Positions 7,622-16,700 are shown, numbered from the stretch's first letter. The stretch: DNA of 20,279 nucleotides from an uncultured Eggerthellaceae bacterium (GCA_910588205.1 CAJUQK010000030.1:1-20279); one strand, 5' to 3'. Notes: generated by a model from the sequence alone, not told the origin. Translations and numbers: made by a program.

Positions 7622-8311
7622 TTAGTCTGTGATGGTGATGGATCGGATGACCGGCTGATTCGCCTCCACGGTGATGGCTCCCATGTTCGGCTCATCCACA
7701 TTGGACAGATGGTCTGCCACGATTTGGTCGATGACCTTCATTCCCTCTTCGTCTATGGTGCCGAACGCAGCGTACTGCCCATCCAGGCTTGCGCCCACCT
7801 GGGCTGCATCGCCCAGGGTGACGAAGAAGGTGCTGGTGGCGGAATCCGGATTGGACGTCCGCGCCATGGCCACCACGCCCCGGTCGAAGGCATCTGCTAG
7901 CGGGTTGTCTACCCCATTGGAGGAGAATTCACCCTTGATGGGAGTGAGGTCTGGGTCGTTGCCTGAGGCGCTATTCCCCTCAGTGCCCCCCTGGAGGCAG
8001 AAATCATCCACGATGCGGTAGAAGGTCTTGCCGTCATAGTAGCCGTTCTGAGCCAGATCCATGAAGTTCTGGACCGAGGTGGGTGCCGCATCCCCGTCCA
8101 ACTCCACGGTCACGGGAGCATAGCCCTCCACTTCGATGACCGCATGATGGGTGCCGATGCCCTCGGCGGCCGTAGCCTCGCTGGAAGAGGACGAGCTACC
8201 CGCGGTAGAGGAGTTGCTCGAGCAGCCTGCCAGCCCCAGGGCTGCCGCTACCAACACGGCCATCACCAGAGCAGCCAGTTTCATACCAGTGAGATTCGCG
8301 CTTCTTTGCAT
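7622..8311 (-). CDS. Secreted cyclophilin-type peptidyl-prolyl isomerase, lipoprotein
   Basis: A 229-residue protein with a lipoprotein signal peptide: a hydrophobic segment ending in the lipobox LAGC, with Cys30 as the lipidated residue. A Ser/Ala-rich linker to about residue 50 follows, then a cyclophilin domain. Matching cyclophilin elements are TSVQNFMDLAQNGYYDGKTFYRI, DDFCLQGG, RGVVAMAR and STFFVTLGDAA, in the usual order. It should catalyse prolyl cis-trans isomerisation on the outer face of the membrane and assist folding of exported proteins. The ATG at 8311 has AAAGGAAA about 10 nt upstream, whereas an internal ATG at 8284 lacks a ribosome site. It is divergent from corA and is the first gene of the leftward run into lar. 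Confidence 0.92.
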   Translation of the reverse strand: MQRSANLTGMKLAALVMAVLVAAALGLAGCSSNSSTAGSSSSSSEATAAEGIGTHHAVIEVEGYAPVTVELDGDAAPTSVQNFMDLAQNGYYDGKTFYRIVDDFCLQGGTEGNSASGNDPDLTPIKGEFSSNGVDNPLADAFDRGVVAMARTSNPDSATSTFFVTLGDAAQVGASLDGQYAAFGTIDEEGMKVIDQIVADHLSNVDEPNMGAITVEANQPVIRSITITD

Positions 8312-8436
8312 GGTCTTCTATTTCCTTTCCGTAGTGGTATTGCCCCACAGGATACAACACCGATCGTTCTTCGACAGTGTAGCCTCCCGGCTTCCGTTCG
8401 GTTTCGGTTTCCTGGCGAACTCAGCAAATCGTCAAA

Positions 8437-8468
8437 AAGCCCCTATGCTCCTTGATGCGAAGGGGCTT
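8437..8468. promoter_or_regulatory. Inverted repeat in the divergent lipoprotein/corA intergenic region
   Basis: AAGCCCCT (8437-8444) and AGGGGCTT (8461-8468) are perfect inverted repeats around a 16-nt spacer. They lie 46 bp before the corA start, in the 202-bp divergent gap (8312-8513). Read on the minus strand the stem is followed by TTT, so it could act as a weak terminator for transcripts entering from corA. Read on the plus strand it would lie in the corA leader or promoter. I could not identify convincing -35/-10 pairs for either gene in this gap. Confidence 0.35.
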
Positions 8469-8513
8469 GACCGCTCCTTGATCGGTGGGGAGCACAAGAG
8501 GAGGGAATGCTGC

Positions 8514-9470
8514 ATGGGCGTCTGCTATGAACTGGAAACAGCGGGGCTGATGCTCTCGAACCGACACCTGTCAAGCCTCATCCAGGTGGATGAGAACGAG
8601 GCCCAGCATACTTCCTCGCCGGTCGTGGCCATCCTCTCCAAGACGGAGTTCGAAGGATTGGGCCTAGAGCACCCTGATGCCCACGAGTCTCTGGATCAGC
8701 TGGCCGCTTCTGACAGCAACTACGTGGATATCTACCCTGAGTACATCGTGGGTTCCCTGGCCGTGCCCAGCAAGGACCAACTCTCCATCACCCCTTCCCT
8801 GTTCGCCTTCTACATGGACCGCCACCAGCTCATCTTCGTAGACGAAGGGGGCACGGCCCAAGAGGTATTGGAGCACGTGGTGAACATAGGGGTCCTCTCT
8901 CAGACCACCACAGCCCACTGCCTCTACGTGTTCTTCAAGGAACTCTTAGTGGATGACCTGACGTTCCTTGGGCACTTCGAGGACAAGATGGAAGACATCG
9001 AAGAGTACATGCTGGATTCGAACCGCAACGTTTCCTCCTCCGAGATCATGACGTACCGACGCAAATCCATGAGCCTCGCTGTCTACTACCAAGAGATAGC
9101 CACCATGGCCAGCATCCTATCAGACAACGAGAACGGTCTCATGAGGGCCAGCGAAGCCCGGTCATTCGGCCATATCGAGAGCCTGGCGGATCGGCTGGCC
9201 ACCCGCTCTGAGACGCTCAAGGAATATAGCCTCCAGCTCCATGAACTGGAACAGACCCAGATAGACTTGAAGCAGAACTCCATCATGCAGGTGTTCACCA
9301 TCGTGACGGTGCTCTTCGCTCCCCTGACGCTGGTGACGGGCTGGTTCGGGATGAACCTGAGCGTCATCCCTGGTACGGAGTGGCATTTCACGTGGCTGGT
9401 GCTGGTGGTGCTGTCCTTGGTGTGCACCGGAGCGCTCTTGGCCTTCTTCCGGTGGAAGCGCTGGATGTGA
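8514..9470 (+). CDS. CorA-family magnesium/divalent cation channel
   Basis: A 318-residue protein with the CorA layout. A soluble alpha/beta N-terminal domain runs to about residue 150, and a long charged helical stalk covers about 150-255. Two C-terminal membrane helices (about 256-278 and 292-311) are joined by a loop that begins with the signature Gly-Met-Asn at 279-281 (WFGMN). The C-terminus is short and basic (FRWKRWM), as usual. The open frame extends upstream into the cyclophilin gene, but ATG 8514 has GAGGAGGG about 8 nt before it and begins the recognisable domain, so I use it. The stop codon is 3 bp from the stop of the convergent YhgE gene, and no terminator is visible between them. 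Confidence 0.92.
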   Translation: MGVCYELETAGLMLSNRHLSSLIQVDENEAQHTSSPVVAILSKTEFEGLGLEHPDAHESLDQLAASDSNYVDIYPEYIVGSLAVPSKDQLSITPSLFAFYMDRHQLIFVDEGGTAQEVLEHVVNIGVLSQTTTAHCLYVFFKELLVDDLTFLGHFEDKMEDIEEYMLDSNRNVSSSEIMTYRRKSMSLAVYYQEIATMASILSDNENGLMRASEARSFGHIESLADRLATRSETLKEYSLQLHELEQTQIDLKQNSIMQVFTIVTVLFAPLTLVTGWFGMNLSVIPGTEWHFTWLVLVVLSLVCTGALLAFFRWKRWM

Positions 9471-9473
9471 GCC

Positions 9474-11657
9474 TCAGGCCATCAGCTCTGACTTATCCAC
9501 TTGGGCCACATACCAGCTCATGAACCGCTCCAGCGGCTTGCGCAGCGCCAATCCCAGCAGCGCCGCCGGGATGAGGAACGCCAACAACCACCCCACCTGC
9601 TCCCAATACACACTACCGTAGGTGCCCATCATGGCTTCGCGCATAGCATTGACCACGTAGGTTGCGGGCAAGAACGGGCTCACCGCCTGCACGAAGGCGG
9701 GCAGGATCTGCAGCGGGAACGAACCGCCGCAACCTGTCACCTGGATGATGAGCATCAACACCGCGATGGCCTTCCCCAAGTTGGCGAATGCGACCACCAG
9801 CGCATAGATGATGAAGGTGAACACGAGCCCCGCCAGCCAGAAGATGAGCAGGTATAGCCAAGGATGGGCCACTTGCACCTGCAAGAACAGCATATTCCCC
9901 AGCGCCGCCAAGGTGGTTTGAGCGAGCGACAGCACAGCCATGATGCCGAAATGGCCCAGAAACACCTGGCGTGGCCGCGCATCCGGCACGCGCTTGAGGG
10001 TTGCTTTGCAGGGCCGTGGCTTGAGGACCACGAGGATCAAGAGCGACCCTATGAAGAGAGCCAGGGTGGAATAGAGCGGGGCCATCTGCGAGCCGAAGTT
10101 CTCGGCCGGATAGACTGCCTGGCGCTCCACGTGCACCGGAGCGGCCAAGGCGCTGGCGAAGGCGGAGACATCGGAGGTGAGGATGGCCCGCAGCTGTTCG
10201 GTATCCTCATCCATCAGAGCTTGGCGGATGTCTGCCGCCAGCCCGTCGATGACATCGGCCGACTGACGCAGCCCTGAGGCCACCTCGGTGGTCTTGGCAG
10301 CGCCCCCGCTCAGAGCATCAATGGCAGCATTGGCGGCAGCCGACAGGTTTCCGCTCACGCTCCCCAACTTGCCTAGAGAGGCTTGCACGCTCTGGGCAAG
10401 GGCGGCCGATCCATCGGCTATCTGCTCCAACCCGGGGCGCATCTGCTGGAAGGCGTCCTTCGCCGCCTGGAAGTCAGCGTGGGCCTGGCTCACCAAGGCC
10501 TTTACCTGGTCTCGCTCTGCCCTTAGATCCGCATCGCCCGCCTCCAGCTTATCCGCCGCCTGACGCAGGCTCTCCTGGCTTTGCTCTAGGAGGTCTGCCT
10601 GTATCTTGAGCAAGCGCACTACCTCTTCCACCGCAGGTTGATAAGCTGCATCCATCTGAGGAAGGAGCGCCTCCAGCTGCTTCGCCAACCCCCGATAAGC
10701 GCTGATGCGCGTGGTCAACCCGTCAGCTTCGGTCCGCAGTGCAGCCGCTGCATCTCCCGTAGCTACGCTGGCGCTGTCGAACAGCTCATCTGCTGCTTTG
10801 CCGACCGCATCCATATCAGCGGCGCCCGTGTCAAAGGCCTCACCGAGCTGCTGCACCGTATCTCGCAGGCTCTGAGCCAACGGTGTCAGAGCGCCTGCTC
10901 CTGTTGAAGCCGCCTCTTTCAGCGCACCCACCTGCTCCTCGGACACCTCAGCCAAAGACATCGTAGAACCGATGAGCGCATTCGCATCCTGACCAAGGCT
11001 GCCATAGAGCTCCAACACCTCTGCTGTGCGGCGCAGGCTGGCTGCCGTCTGGGTGACATGGTCGGCCAGCCGAGCCACCTGCCCGGATACATCCGCATCG
11101 TCGGCATACCGAGCCAACGCTTCACCCAAGGATATGGCCACCTCAGACAACGTTTGCGCGAACACCTGATTCACTTCATAGGAGACCGTATCAGCGCCTC
11201 TATCGGTGATCTTCGGCGCGATGGCACTCTTCTTCTCATTGCTGTAGTAGACGATGCTGGCCTGGCGTGCGTCGTCGGCGAAGAAGGTCAGCATATCACG
11301 GCTGAAATCCTTCGGGATGACCACGGCCGCGTAGTAGCGCCCTGACCGCGCACCATCCACCGCATCTCCTTCGTCCGTGAACAGCCAGTCGATCTGGTCA
11401 TTGGCCCGCAGCGCGCTGACCACCTGCTCCCCCACATTCACCCGCAAGGGGATCAGATCCGACTGATAGCCCTCGTCGGTATTGGCTACCGCCACAGACA
11501 GGTTGCCCGTGTGGTCGAACACGTCCCAACAGGCGATGATGTTGTACCAAGCGAAGATGGAAGGCATGGCCACCAGTCCCAGGGCAATGACCACGGACAT
11601 CACATTCGCGAAGAGCCTTCGCAGCTCGTCGGAGAAGATGAGCCACACATCACGCAT
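9474..11657 (-). CDS. YhgE/Pip-family membrane protein (second of pair)
   Basis: A 727-residue protein of the YhgE/Pip (phage infection protein) family with an ABC-2-permease-like membrane part. The N-terminus has one membrane helix (about 20-40, FAWYNIIACWDVFDHTGNL) followed by the conserved extracytoplasmic domain with NTDEG and AAVVIPKDFS. A long Ala/Gln/Asp-rich helical section, probably coiled coil, covers about 180-500. Five or so membrane helices (about 540-720) follow, including GGSFPLQILPAFVQAVSPFLPATYVVNAMRE. This family underlies phage adsorption in lactococci and, in ESX-like systems, export. The exact role here is unknown. ATG 11657 has AGGAGG upstream and overlaps the preceding gene by 8 bp, so the two proteins are made together and may form a heteromer. 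Confidence 0.88.
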   Translation of the reverse strand: MRDVWLIFSDELRRLFANVMSVVIALGLVAMPSIFAWYNIIACWDVFDHTGNLSVAVANTDEGYQSDLIPLRVNVGEQVVSALRANDQIDWLFTDEGDAVDGARSGRYYAAVVIPKDFSRDMLTFFADDARQASIVYYSNEKKSAIAPKITDRGADTVSYEVNQVFAQTLSEVAISLGEALARYADDADVSGQVARLADHVTQTAASLRRTAEVLELYGSLGQDANALIGSTMSLAEVSEEQVGALKEAASTGAGALTPLAQSLRDTVQQLGEAFDTGAADMDAVGKAADELFDSASVATGDAAAALRTEADGLTTRISAYRGLAKQLEALLPQMDAAYQPAVEEVVRLLKIQADLLEQSQESLRQAADKLEAGDADLRAERDQVKALVSQAHADFQAAKDAFQQMRPGLEQIADGSAALAQSVQASLGKLGSVSGNLSAAANAAIDALSGGAAKTTEVASGLRQSADVIDGLAADIRQALMDEDTEQLRAILTSDVSAFASALAAPVHVERQAVYPAENFGSQMAPLYSTLALFIGSLLILVVLKPRPCKATLKRVPDARPRQVFLGHFGIMAVLSLAQTTLAALGNMLFLQVQVAHPWLYLLIFWLAGLVFTFIIYALVVAFANLGKAIAVLMLIIQVTGCGGSFPLQILPAFVQAVSPFLPATYVVNAMREAMMGTYGSVYWEQVGWLLAFLIPAALLGLALRKPLERFMSWYVAQVDKSELMA

Positions 11658-14223
11658 CGGCGTTGCCCTCCTCCGTCACAGCAGAAGCGGCCTTGCGGTC
11701 TTTGATGAGGCCGAACAAACTCTGGGGGCTCATAGAATCCAGCTTCATCTGGCGCACGATGCTATAGCGCACGCTCTCTACCACCACGAGGAACAGCGTG
11801 ATGACCACCAACCATACCAGCCAGAAGGTGAGCACCCATACCTTCTCGGCTGGCGTGAAGGCGAATACGACAGAGATGAGGATGGGTACCCCGATACCGC
11901 AGATAACGGCCCCGCGGATGAGCTTCGGGTACAGGCGGGAGAGACGGTCGTAGCGGCTCGTGATGGCTTCGCGATATTCATCCTTATCCGCCAACGCCCT
12001 CAATATCTGAGCGGTCCGATAGGGGCGCGGGGGAACCTGCACGCGCTCGCCGTTGAAGAGCCCTGCCTTGCGGACCTGATTCGCCACCATTCGGTTCACA
12101 TTCGCCAGATAGGGGCGCACCCCCACACCCAGGGCCATGAACAACGCGAAGAACAACCCGAGCACCGCCAGATCCGTGACGTACTGAGTGCCATAGAACC
12201 CGCAGATAGCCTCGCGCATGGCCCCGATGCCATAGGTGAAGGGGAAGAAAGGATAGATGGTCTGAAAGAAGCCGGAGGTCATTTCAATGGGATAGAGCCC
12301 GGTAGCGCCAGGGATCTGGGCGAACACCAACACGATGCAGATGCCCTTACCTATGTGCTGGAGCGTGACCGACAGCGCATAGATGATGGAGAGATACGCC
12401 CAGGACGCCAGTACGGCAGCGACGCAGAGCGCAACGGGGCTTACCGCCTGAACGCCGATGAGCAGCACGCCTGCGCAGCAGATGAGGGCCTGGATGGCCG
12501 CTATCATGGCGAACAGGAGGAAGCGGCCCAGGTAGGCCTGGGTGACAGTGAGCCCCGGTATGCCTTCGGCATCCACTTCTTGACGCATGATGACCATGAG
12601 CATGAACGCCCCTATCCAGAACGTCAGGTTCATGAACAGCGGCGCCATGGCCGAACCGTAGGCGTTCAGGGGATAGAGCTCTTCGGTCACCACCTCGGTG
12701 GGCGCTCCCATGAACGCGGCGATGGATTGGGCATCCAGCCCGTCCACGCCCAGCAAGCTGGTGAGGTTCACGGAACCATCCAGGGCCGCCACATCAGCAT
12801 AGAGGGAATCCAGCTCCCCTTCCGCACCGCTAAGCAGCCCATCCGTTTGGCGAAGGGCCTCGGCTGCATCCGCCAGCGCGCCGTCCAAGGAAGCGAAGAC
12901 GATAACTGCTTGGTCGGCCACGGACTTCGTTCCCAACACGGCCGCCGAGAGCGAGGAGGCTGCAGTGGATGCCTGCGTGAGCGCATCCAAAGCCTGGGGC
13001 AGGAGCGTGGAGGTGATAGAGCCCCAGAGCGTCTGACCGGAAGCAACGGAATGCTGCACCGCCTGGTCGAAGGCGGAGGAGGCCTCCTCAAGGGCGGCAG
13101 AGGCCTGCCCCACCGAAGCGCTCAGACTGGTCAAGGCTGCCACCGTCTGCTCAAGGTCTGCATTGTGGGCCTTGAGGGTGGTAAGGGCGCTGGTCAACGG
13201 CGCTTTAGCCGGATCTGTGTCGGGCAAAGCGCCCACCACACCCTCCAGATAGGTTGCCAAGCGCTGGCTCTGCTCCAAGGCCCCCTGCGCCTGGGCAAGG
13301 GCGGCATCGGCGCTCGCCTGGGCAGCGGCTATGTCGGAAGCCAATCCTCCCACTGCCGCGTTCGCCCGGGCAGAAGCTGCGCCCACCTCGGTTAGCGCAG
13401 CGTTGATGGCTGGCGTGGCCTGAGCCATCAGATCGGTCAGCTGCTCCTGGAGGCTGGCCACCAAGCCAGAGATATCCTCAAGGGCAGCTGCCGCTTCGTC
13501 AGCCTGGTCTTTTGCAGAAGCCAGCTGATCTTGGACGCCTGCGGCTCTGTCCTGGGCCCCCACGCAGGCGTCAGCCGCTTCACCCAACGTGCTGCGAGCC
13601 TCAGCCAATGACTCCTTGGCCGCCCCCAGCTTGCTCATGGCCTGGGAGCGCACAGAGGCCGCATCGGCCTTAGACTGATCCAAGGCTTCATCTACCGCCT
13701 GGACTACGGTATCGCTCACGGTGGTCACGAAGGTGGAATTGACCGTCTCGTCCAGCGCACTGGCCCCGGCATCGGTGATCTTCGGCGCTACCGGACCTGC
13801 CTTCTCGTTCACGAGGTAGGTTATCTCCGGCTGCTGGAAGTTTCCCGTGGTCAGCGTCAATAGCTGCTGGGTGAAATCTGCGGGGATGACGAAGGCTGCA
13901 TAGGCCCTGCCAGTCTGGAGGGCTTCCATGGCCTCATCATAGGAGGTGAAGTCCCAGTCCAGCTGCTTGTTCTTGCGCAGCTCCCCCACGATCTGCTCGC
14001 CCACGTCCAACTTGCCGGTCATCTCAGAGGAGCCCCCGTGATCCAGGTTCACCACACAGACCTTGAGGTTGCCTGTGTTCTCATAAGGGTCCCAGAAGCC
14101 CAAGACGTTGTACCAGGTATAGACCGAGGGAAGGATGGTCAGAGCGAACACCACCACCAACGCAGCAGGAGCTTTGAGCAAGCGCATCAGATCGCGCTTG
14201 AACACCCGCAGGATGCTCTTCAC
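11650..14223 (-). CDS. YhgE/Pip-family membrane protein (first of pair) with C-terminal extension
   Basis: About 857 residues with the same plan as its downstream partner. It has an N-terminal helix (LPSVYTWYNVLGFWDPYENTG), an extracytoplasmic domain (NLDHGG, AAFVIPADFTQQ), an Ala-rich helical middle of about 350 residues and a multi-helix membrane part (including GLYPIEMTSGFFQTIYPFFPFTYGIGAMREAI). Unlike the partner it carries about 170 extra C-terminal residues. These form a charged linker, two further membrane helices (GAVICGIGVPILISVVFAF and WVLTFWLVWLVVITLFLVV) and a cytoplasmic tail. GTG 14223 is chosen because AGGGAGG stands 6-7 nt upstream and the encoded start (KSILRVFKRDL) resembles the family start; ATG 14241 is the alternative. 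The tandem, overlapping arrangement suggests a complex. Function is not established. Confidence 0.86.
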   Translation of the reverse strand: MKSILRVFKRDLMRLLKAPAALVVVFALTILPSVYTWYNVLGFWDPYENTGNLKVCVVNLDHGGSSEMTGKLDVGEQIVGELRKNKQLDWDFTSYDEAMEALQTGRAYAAFVIPADFTQQLLTLTTGNFQQPEITYLVNEKAGPVAPKITDAGASALDETVNSTFVTTVSDTVVQAVDEALDQSKADAASVRSQAMSKLGAAKESLAEARSTLGEAADACVGAQDRAAGVQDQLASAKDQADEAAAALEDISGLVASLQEQLTDLMAQATPAINAALTEVGAASARANAAVGGLASDIAAAQASADAALAQAQGALEQSQRLATYLEGVVGALPDTDPAKAPLTSALTTLKAHNADLEQTVAALTSLSASVGQASAALEEASSAFDQAVQHSVASGQTLWGSITSTLLPQALDALTQASTAASSLSAAVLGTKSVADQAVIVFASLDGALADAAEALRQTDGLLSGAEGELDSLYADVAALDGSVNLTSLLGVDGLDAQSIAAFMGAPTEVVTEELYPLNAYGSAMAPLFMNLTFWIGAFMLMVIMRQEVDAEGIPGLTVTQAYLGRFLLFAMIAAIQALICCAGVLLIGVQAVSPVALCVAAVLASWAYLSIIYALSVTLQHIGKGICIVLVFAQIPGATGLYPIEMTSGFFQTIYPFFPFTYGIGAMREAICGFYGTQYVTDLAVLGLFFALFMALGVGVRPYLANVNRMVANQVRKAGLFNGERVQVPPRPYRTAQILRALADKDEYREAITSRYDRLSRLYPKLIRGAVICGIGVPILISVVFAFTPAEKVWVLTFWLVWLVVITLFLVVVESVRYSIVRQMKLDSMSPQSLFGLIKDRKAASAVTEEGNADA

Positions 14224-14335
14224 CCGCTGCCTCCCTTCCATCCCCAGCCTGATGACCTCGTATTCTACTGAATCAGGAAGGGTCCGGCCGTTGACGGTCC
14301 CATGACAGAAGGCCTCCCGGAAGCGGGTGCGAAGG

Positions 14336-16318
14336 TCAGGAGAGGCAGTCCTTCAGGGTGGACATCAGCTGGTGGATATCCAATGGCTTGGTGATCCGTC
14401 CGCTCATCCCCGCCTCTTCCACATCCCGTAGCGTCTCGTCGAACACATCTGCCGTCACAGCCAAGATGGGCACATCGTGGGCATGGGGATGATCCAAGCT
14501 ACGAATCCGACGTGCCGCCTCTATGCCATTCATGCGCGGCATGCGCATGTCCAGCATCACCACATCATAGTGATTGATCCCCTTGGATCGAACATTCTCT
14601 ACCGCGCCTTCGCCATCCTCTGCCTCGTCCACGGCGAACCCATAGCGCCCCAGCGCGCGCTTCAGCACTTCCCGGGAGAGCTCATCGTCATCAGCAATGA
14701 GCGCATGACGCCCGCTGAAGTCATAGACCTCAGGTGTGGCATCCTTCCTGTGCTTCGGGGGGAGCACCTGCGGGTCATCCGCGCCGTCATCAACGCCGCC
14801 GGATGGCTGCTCCTCGCCGCTGACCCCTTCCAGCTCTAGGGGAATGCTGATGGTGAAGACGCTCCCCACCCCTTCTTCGCTCTCTACGATGATGGTGCCT
14901 CCCATGAGCTCCACCAGGCTCTTCGTGATGGTCATGCCAAGCCCTGTACCCTCGACACGCAGCGTTGAGGAGGTATTGGCGCGCTCGAAGGGTTCGAAGA
15001 TGCGGGCTAGGAATGCCTTCGACATGCCGCAACCCGTGTCTTGAACGCGGAACACGAATAAGCCGTAGCCCTTCGGCGCTCCCTTACGCTCGGTCACCGT
15101 ACAGGTCACCTGACCTCCCATGGGTGTGAACTTGACAGCGTTGCCCAGCACGTTCACGAGCACCTGGGAAAGCCGCGTCTTGTCAGCCACTACCTGGTCA
15201 TGGATGATGCCGCTGGCATCCAGAGAGAAAGCGATGCCCTTCCGTTCTGCCTCTCCGGCGAACAGCGTGCTGGTGGTGTCGAGGAACGAACCCAGCTGCA
15301 TGGGCAGGCAGGTGATGGTCATCTTCCCGCTCTCGATCTGGCAGACATCCAGGATCTCATTCACCAGATCCAGCAGATGCGCACTGGACATCAAGATCTT
15401 GTTCAGGCAATCCTCCACGCAATCCCTATCATCCAGGCACTCCAAAGCGATGTCAGCGAACCCCGTGATGGCATTCATGGGTGTGCGGAAATCGTGGGAG
15501 ACGTTCGCCAAGAAGGCTGATTTCGCCTTGCTGCTCTGCTCCGCTAGGTCGAGCGCCGTCTGCAGCGCCCGCTTCTGACGGCGCAAGAGCCGCGTGCGGT
15601 CTGCGCTCTTCTGCTCAGCTTCATGCAAGCGCGTGATGTCTTCGATGAGCCCGAAGGCGAAGTGATCGGTATCGCCCATGTGCCCCAGGCTGATGCGCAG
15701 CCAACGGCCGTCGGGCAGCTGCCCTGTGGCCAAGAGGCTGTTCGCGCTTCCCGCCCGGAACGAATCCATTTGATGGCGCACCCCGGCATTGTTCTCTTCA
15801 CCGAACAAGCGGCTGGTGAACTCTACGAAGCTGATGTATTCCGTTTCGAAGCCCGTGATGTCACGGGCAGGAGGCGTGAGCATGATGAACCGGCGGCGCA
15901 GGTCGTAGAAGAAGATGCCCGCCTGGATCTTCTTGAGGGAGGTATGGGCCTGGCTGACCCACTGAGTGACCCCTTGGATGAAGAACCCGCAATATCCCCG
16001 TTCTATGGGGAAAACCGAGACATGCAGGAATTCAGAGAGCGCAAGGGAGGCAGCATCGAATTCGCTGGCTATCCCGTGATAGGCGGCCCGAGCGAAATAA
16101 TCCAGCCATGTAGTGTCGTCGTTGGGCCAGAACTCATAGGCATCTTTACCCACCAGATGATCCACCGTCATGTCAGAAAGCTTTGCCATGGCGAGGTTCA
16201 GATACTCGTAGGAGAATCCGGTAGGAGTGCCGCGGTCATCAGTCTTGACGTGTGCAACGCCGAATGGCTGGGTACTCTTGTCGAATATCCTATGGCAAGT
16301 TGCTAGAAGCTCTTCCAT
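14336..16318 (-). CDS. Soluble PAS-PAS hybrid sensor histidine kinase/response regulator
   Basis: A 660-residue cytoplasmic kinase without membrane helices. Two PAS-like segments cover about 10-118 and 130-230, and the second ends in the usual FGLIEDITRLHEAE exit. A short coiled coil leads to the HisKA box with phospho-acceptor His275 in NVSHDFRTPMN. The HATPase domain shows the N box (VNVLGNAVKFTP, about 389-400), G1 (DTGCGM, about 427-432) and G2 (GTGLGM, about 457-462). A receiver domain at about 536-658 has acidic DDD residues near 543-545, phospho-acceptor Asp590, Thr622 and Lys644. No output domain is attached and no partner regulator is next door. ATG 16318 has AAGG 6 nt upstream; a GTG at 16324 is possible. 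Its signal is unknown. Confidence 0.92.
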   Translation of the reverse strand: MEELLATCHRIFDKSTQPFGVAHVKTDDRGTPTGFSYEYLNLAMAKLSDMTVDHLVGKDAYEFWPNDDTTWLDYFARAAYHGIASEFDAASLALSEFLHVSVFPIERGYCGFFIQGVTQWVSQAHTSLKKIQAGIFFYDLRRRFIMLTPPARDITGFETEYISFVEFTSRLFGEENNAGVRHQMDSFRAGSANSLLATGQLPDGRWLRISLGHMGDTDHFAFGLIEDITRLHEAEQKSADRTRLLRRQKRALQTALDLAEQSSKAKSAFLANVSHDFRTPMNAITGFADIALECLDDRDCVEDCLNKILMSSAHLLDLVNEILDVCQIESGKMTITCLPMQLGSFLDTTSTLFAGEAERKGIAFSLDASGIIHDQVVADKTRLSQVLVNVLGNAVKFTPMGGQVTCTVTERKGAPKGYGLFVFRVQDTGCGMSKAFLARIFEPFERANTSSTLRVEGTGLGMTITKSLVELMGGTIIVESEEGVGSVFTISIPLELEGVSGEEQPSGGVDDGADDPQVLPPKHRKDATPEVYDFSGRHALIADDDELSREVLKRALGRYGFAVDEAEDGEGAVENVRSKGINHYDVVMLDMRMPRMNGIEAARRIRSLDHPHAHDVPILAVTADVFDETLRDVEEAGMSGRITKPLDIHQLMSTLKDCLS

Positions 16319-16348
16319 AGTCACCCTTAGACTCGATGCTTTGACGGT

Positions 16349-16357
16349 ATTATAACA
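16349..16357 (-). promoter_or_regulatory. Extended -10 promoter of the hybrid kinase gene
   Basis: On the minus strand the sequence reads TGT followed by TATAAT, a perfect extended -10 (TGnTATAAT), 31 bp upstream of the kinase ATG. No good TTGACA-like -35 lies 16-18 bp further up (GCAAAA is the closest position), which fits an extended -10 promoter. The region immediately upstream is unusually AT-rich for this window. Confidence 0.55.
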
Positions 16358-16454
16358 GTTTTACCAGGCATTTTGCTTATATATAAGTCATAAAATCACC
16401 TTTTTCTGAGCCGACGATGGCGTGGTGCTCGGATAGGTCCCTCCCTTGGAAAGC

Positions 16455-16511
16455 GCAACACCATCCGTAGAGGCCGAGCGTGCTTGACCCGACGCAACAA
16501 CCCAGAAAACG
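16455..16511 (+). repeat. Degenerate REP-like GTAG palindrome, copy a
   Basis: GTAG (16467-16470) is followed by AGGCCGAGC, a 2-nt loop and GCTTGACCC, the same design as copy e but with mismatches in the right arm. The flanks match copy e as well: GCAACA(C/T)CA(T/C)CCGTAG before the stem and CCCAGAAAAC about 10-15 nt after it. This makes a repeat unit of about 57 bp that appears at 16455 and again at 16894. Confidence 0.55.
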
Positions 16512-16533
16512 TGACCGAGTTGGACGAATCGCC

Positions 16534-16572
16534 CTTCGCGCAAGCATGCGTTGCGCGAAGATCGCGCGCAAC
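16534..16572. repeat. Overlapping alternative hairpins in the intergenic array
   Basis: CTTCGCGCAA (16534-16543) pairs perfectly with TTGCGCGAAG (16551-16560). Overlapping it, GTTGCGCG (16550-16557) pairs with CGCGCAAC (16565-16572). The shared middle arm means that only one of the two hairpins can form at a time. The second hairpin recurs in the next unit at 16705-16727, with a 7-nt loop in both. Confidence 0.55.
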
Positions 16573-16657
16573 ATATTGATTGCGGCACCAACCGGGTAGA
16601 CTGCCGTACAGGGTTCGCCCGGGCGCAGCATCGGGCGGACCACGGTCCGCCCCTACG
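16546..16657. repeat. Tandem repeat unit 1, period about 155 bp
   Basis: This unit starts with a 16-base block (16546-16561) that is repeated exactly at 16701-16716. After that the two copies remain alignable (CGCGCAACA, CCGGGTAG, a GTAC/GTAT-GGGTTC segment) and each ends in a GTAG palindrome (copy b at 16633-16652, copy c at 16786-16809). Identity beyond the block is moderate. The unit may represent a repeat family spread through the genome. Confidence 0.5.
16632..16657 (-). repeat. REP-like GTAG palindrome, copy b
   Basis: GGGCGGACC (16633-16641) and GGTCCGCCC (16644-16652) pair perfectly around AC. On the minus strand CGTAG directly precedes the GGGG of the stem. It ends tandem unit 1. 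Confidence 0.65.
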
Positions 16658-16700
16658 ACATCCTGACCTGCATCTGCAATGGAACGCGCAGCGTTTGAAT

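Noticed and set aside
8151..8513. Upstream extension of the corA frame over the lipoprotein gene
   Set aside because: The extension is antisense to a clear cyclophilin gene, lacks CorA similarity, and ATG 8514 has an excellent ribosome site.
9471..9473. Terminator between the convergent corA and yhgE genes
   Set aside because: Only 3 bp separate the stop codons and no hairpin with a T-tract is visible on either side.
11482..13395. A 637-codon open frame on the plus strand, antisense to both YhgE genes
   Set aside because: It spans the junction of two well-supported minus-strand genes and is rich in His, Arg, Gln and Gly as expected for the complement of Ala/Leu/Gln-rich coding sequence. It has no ribosome site and no recognisable domain.
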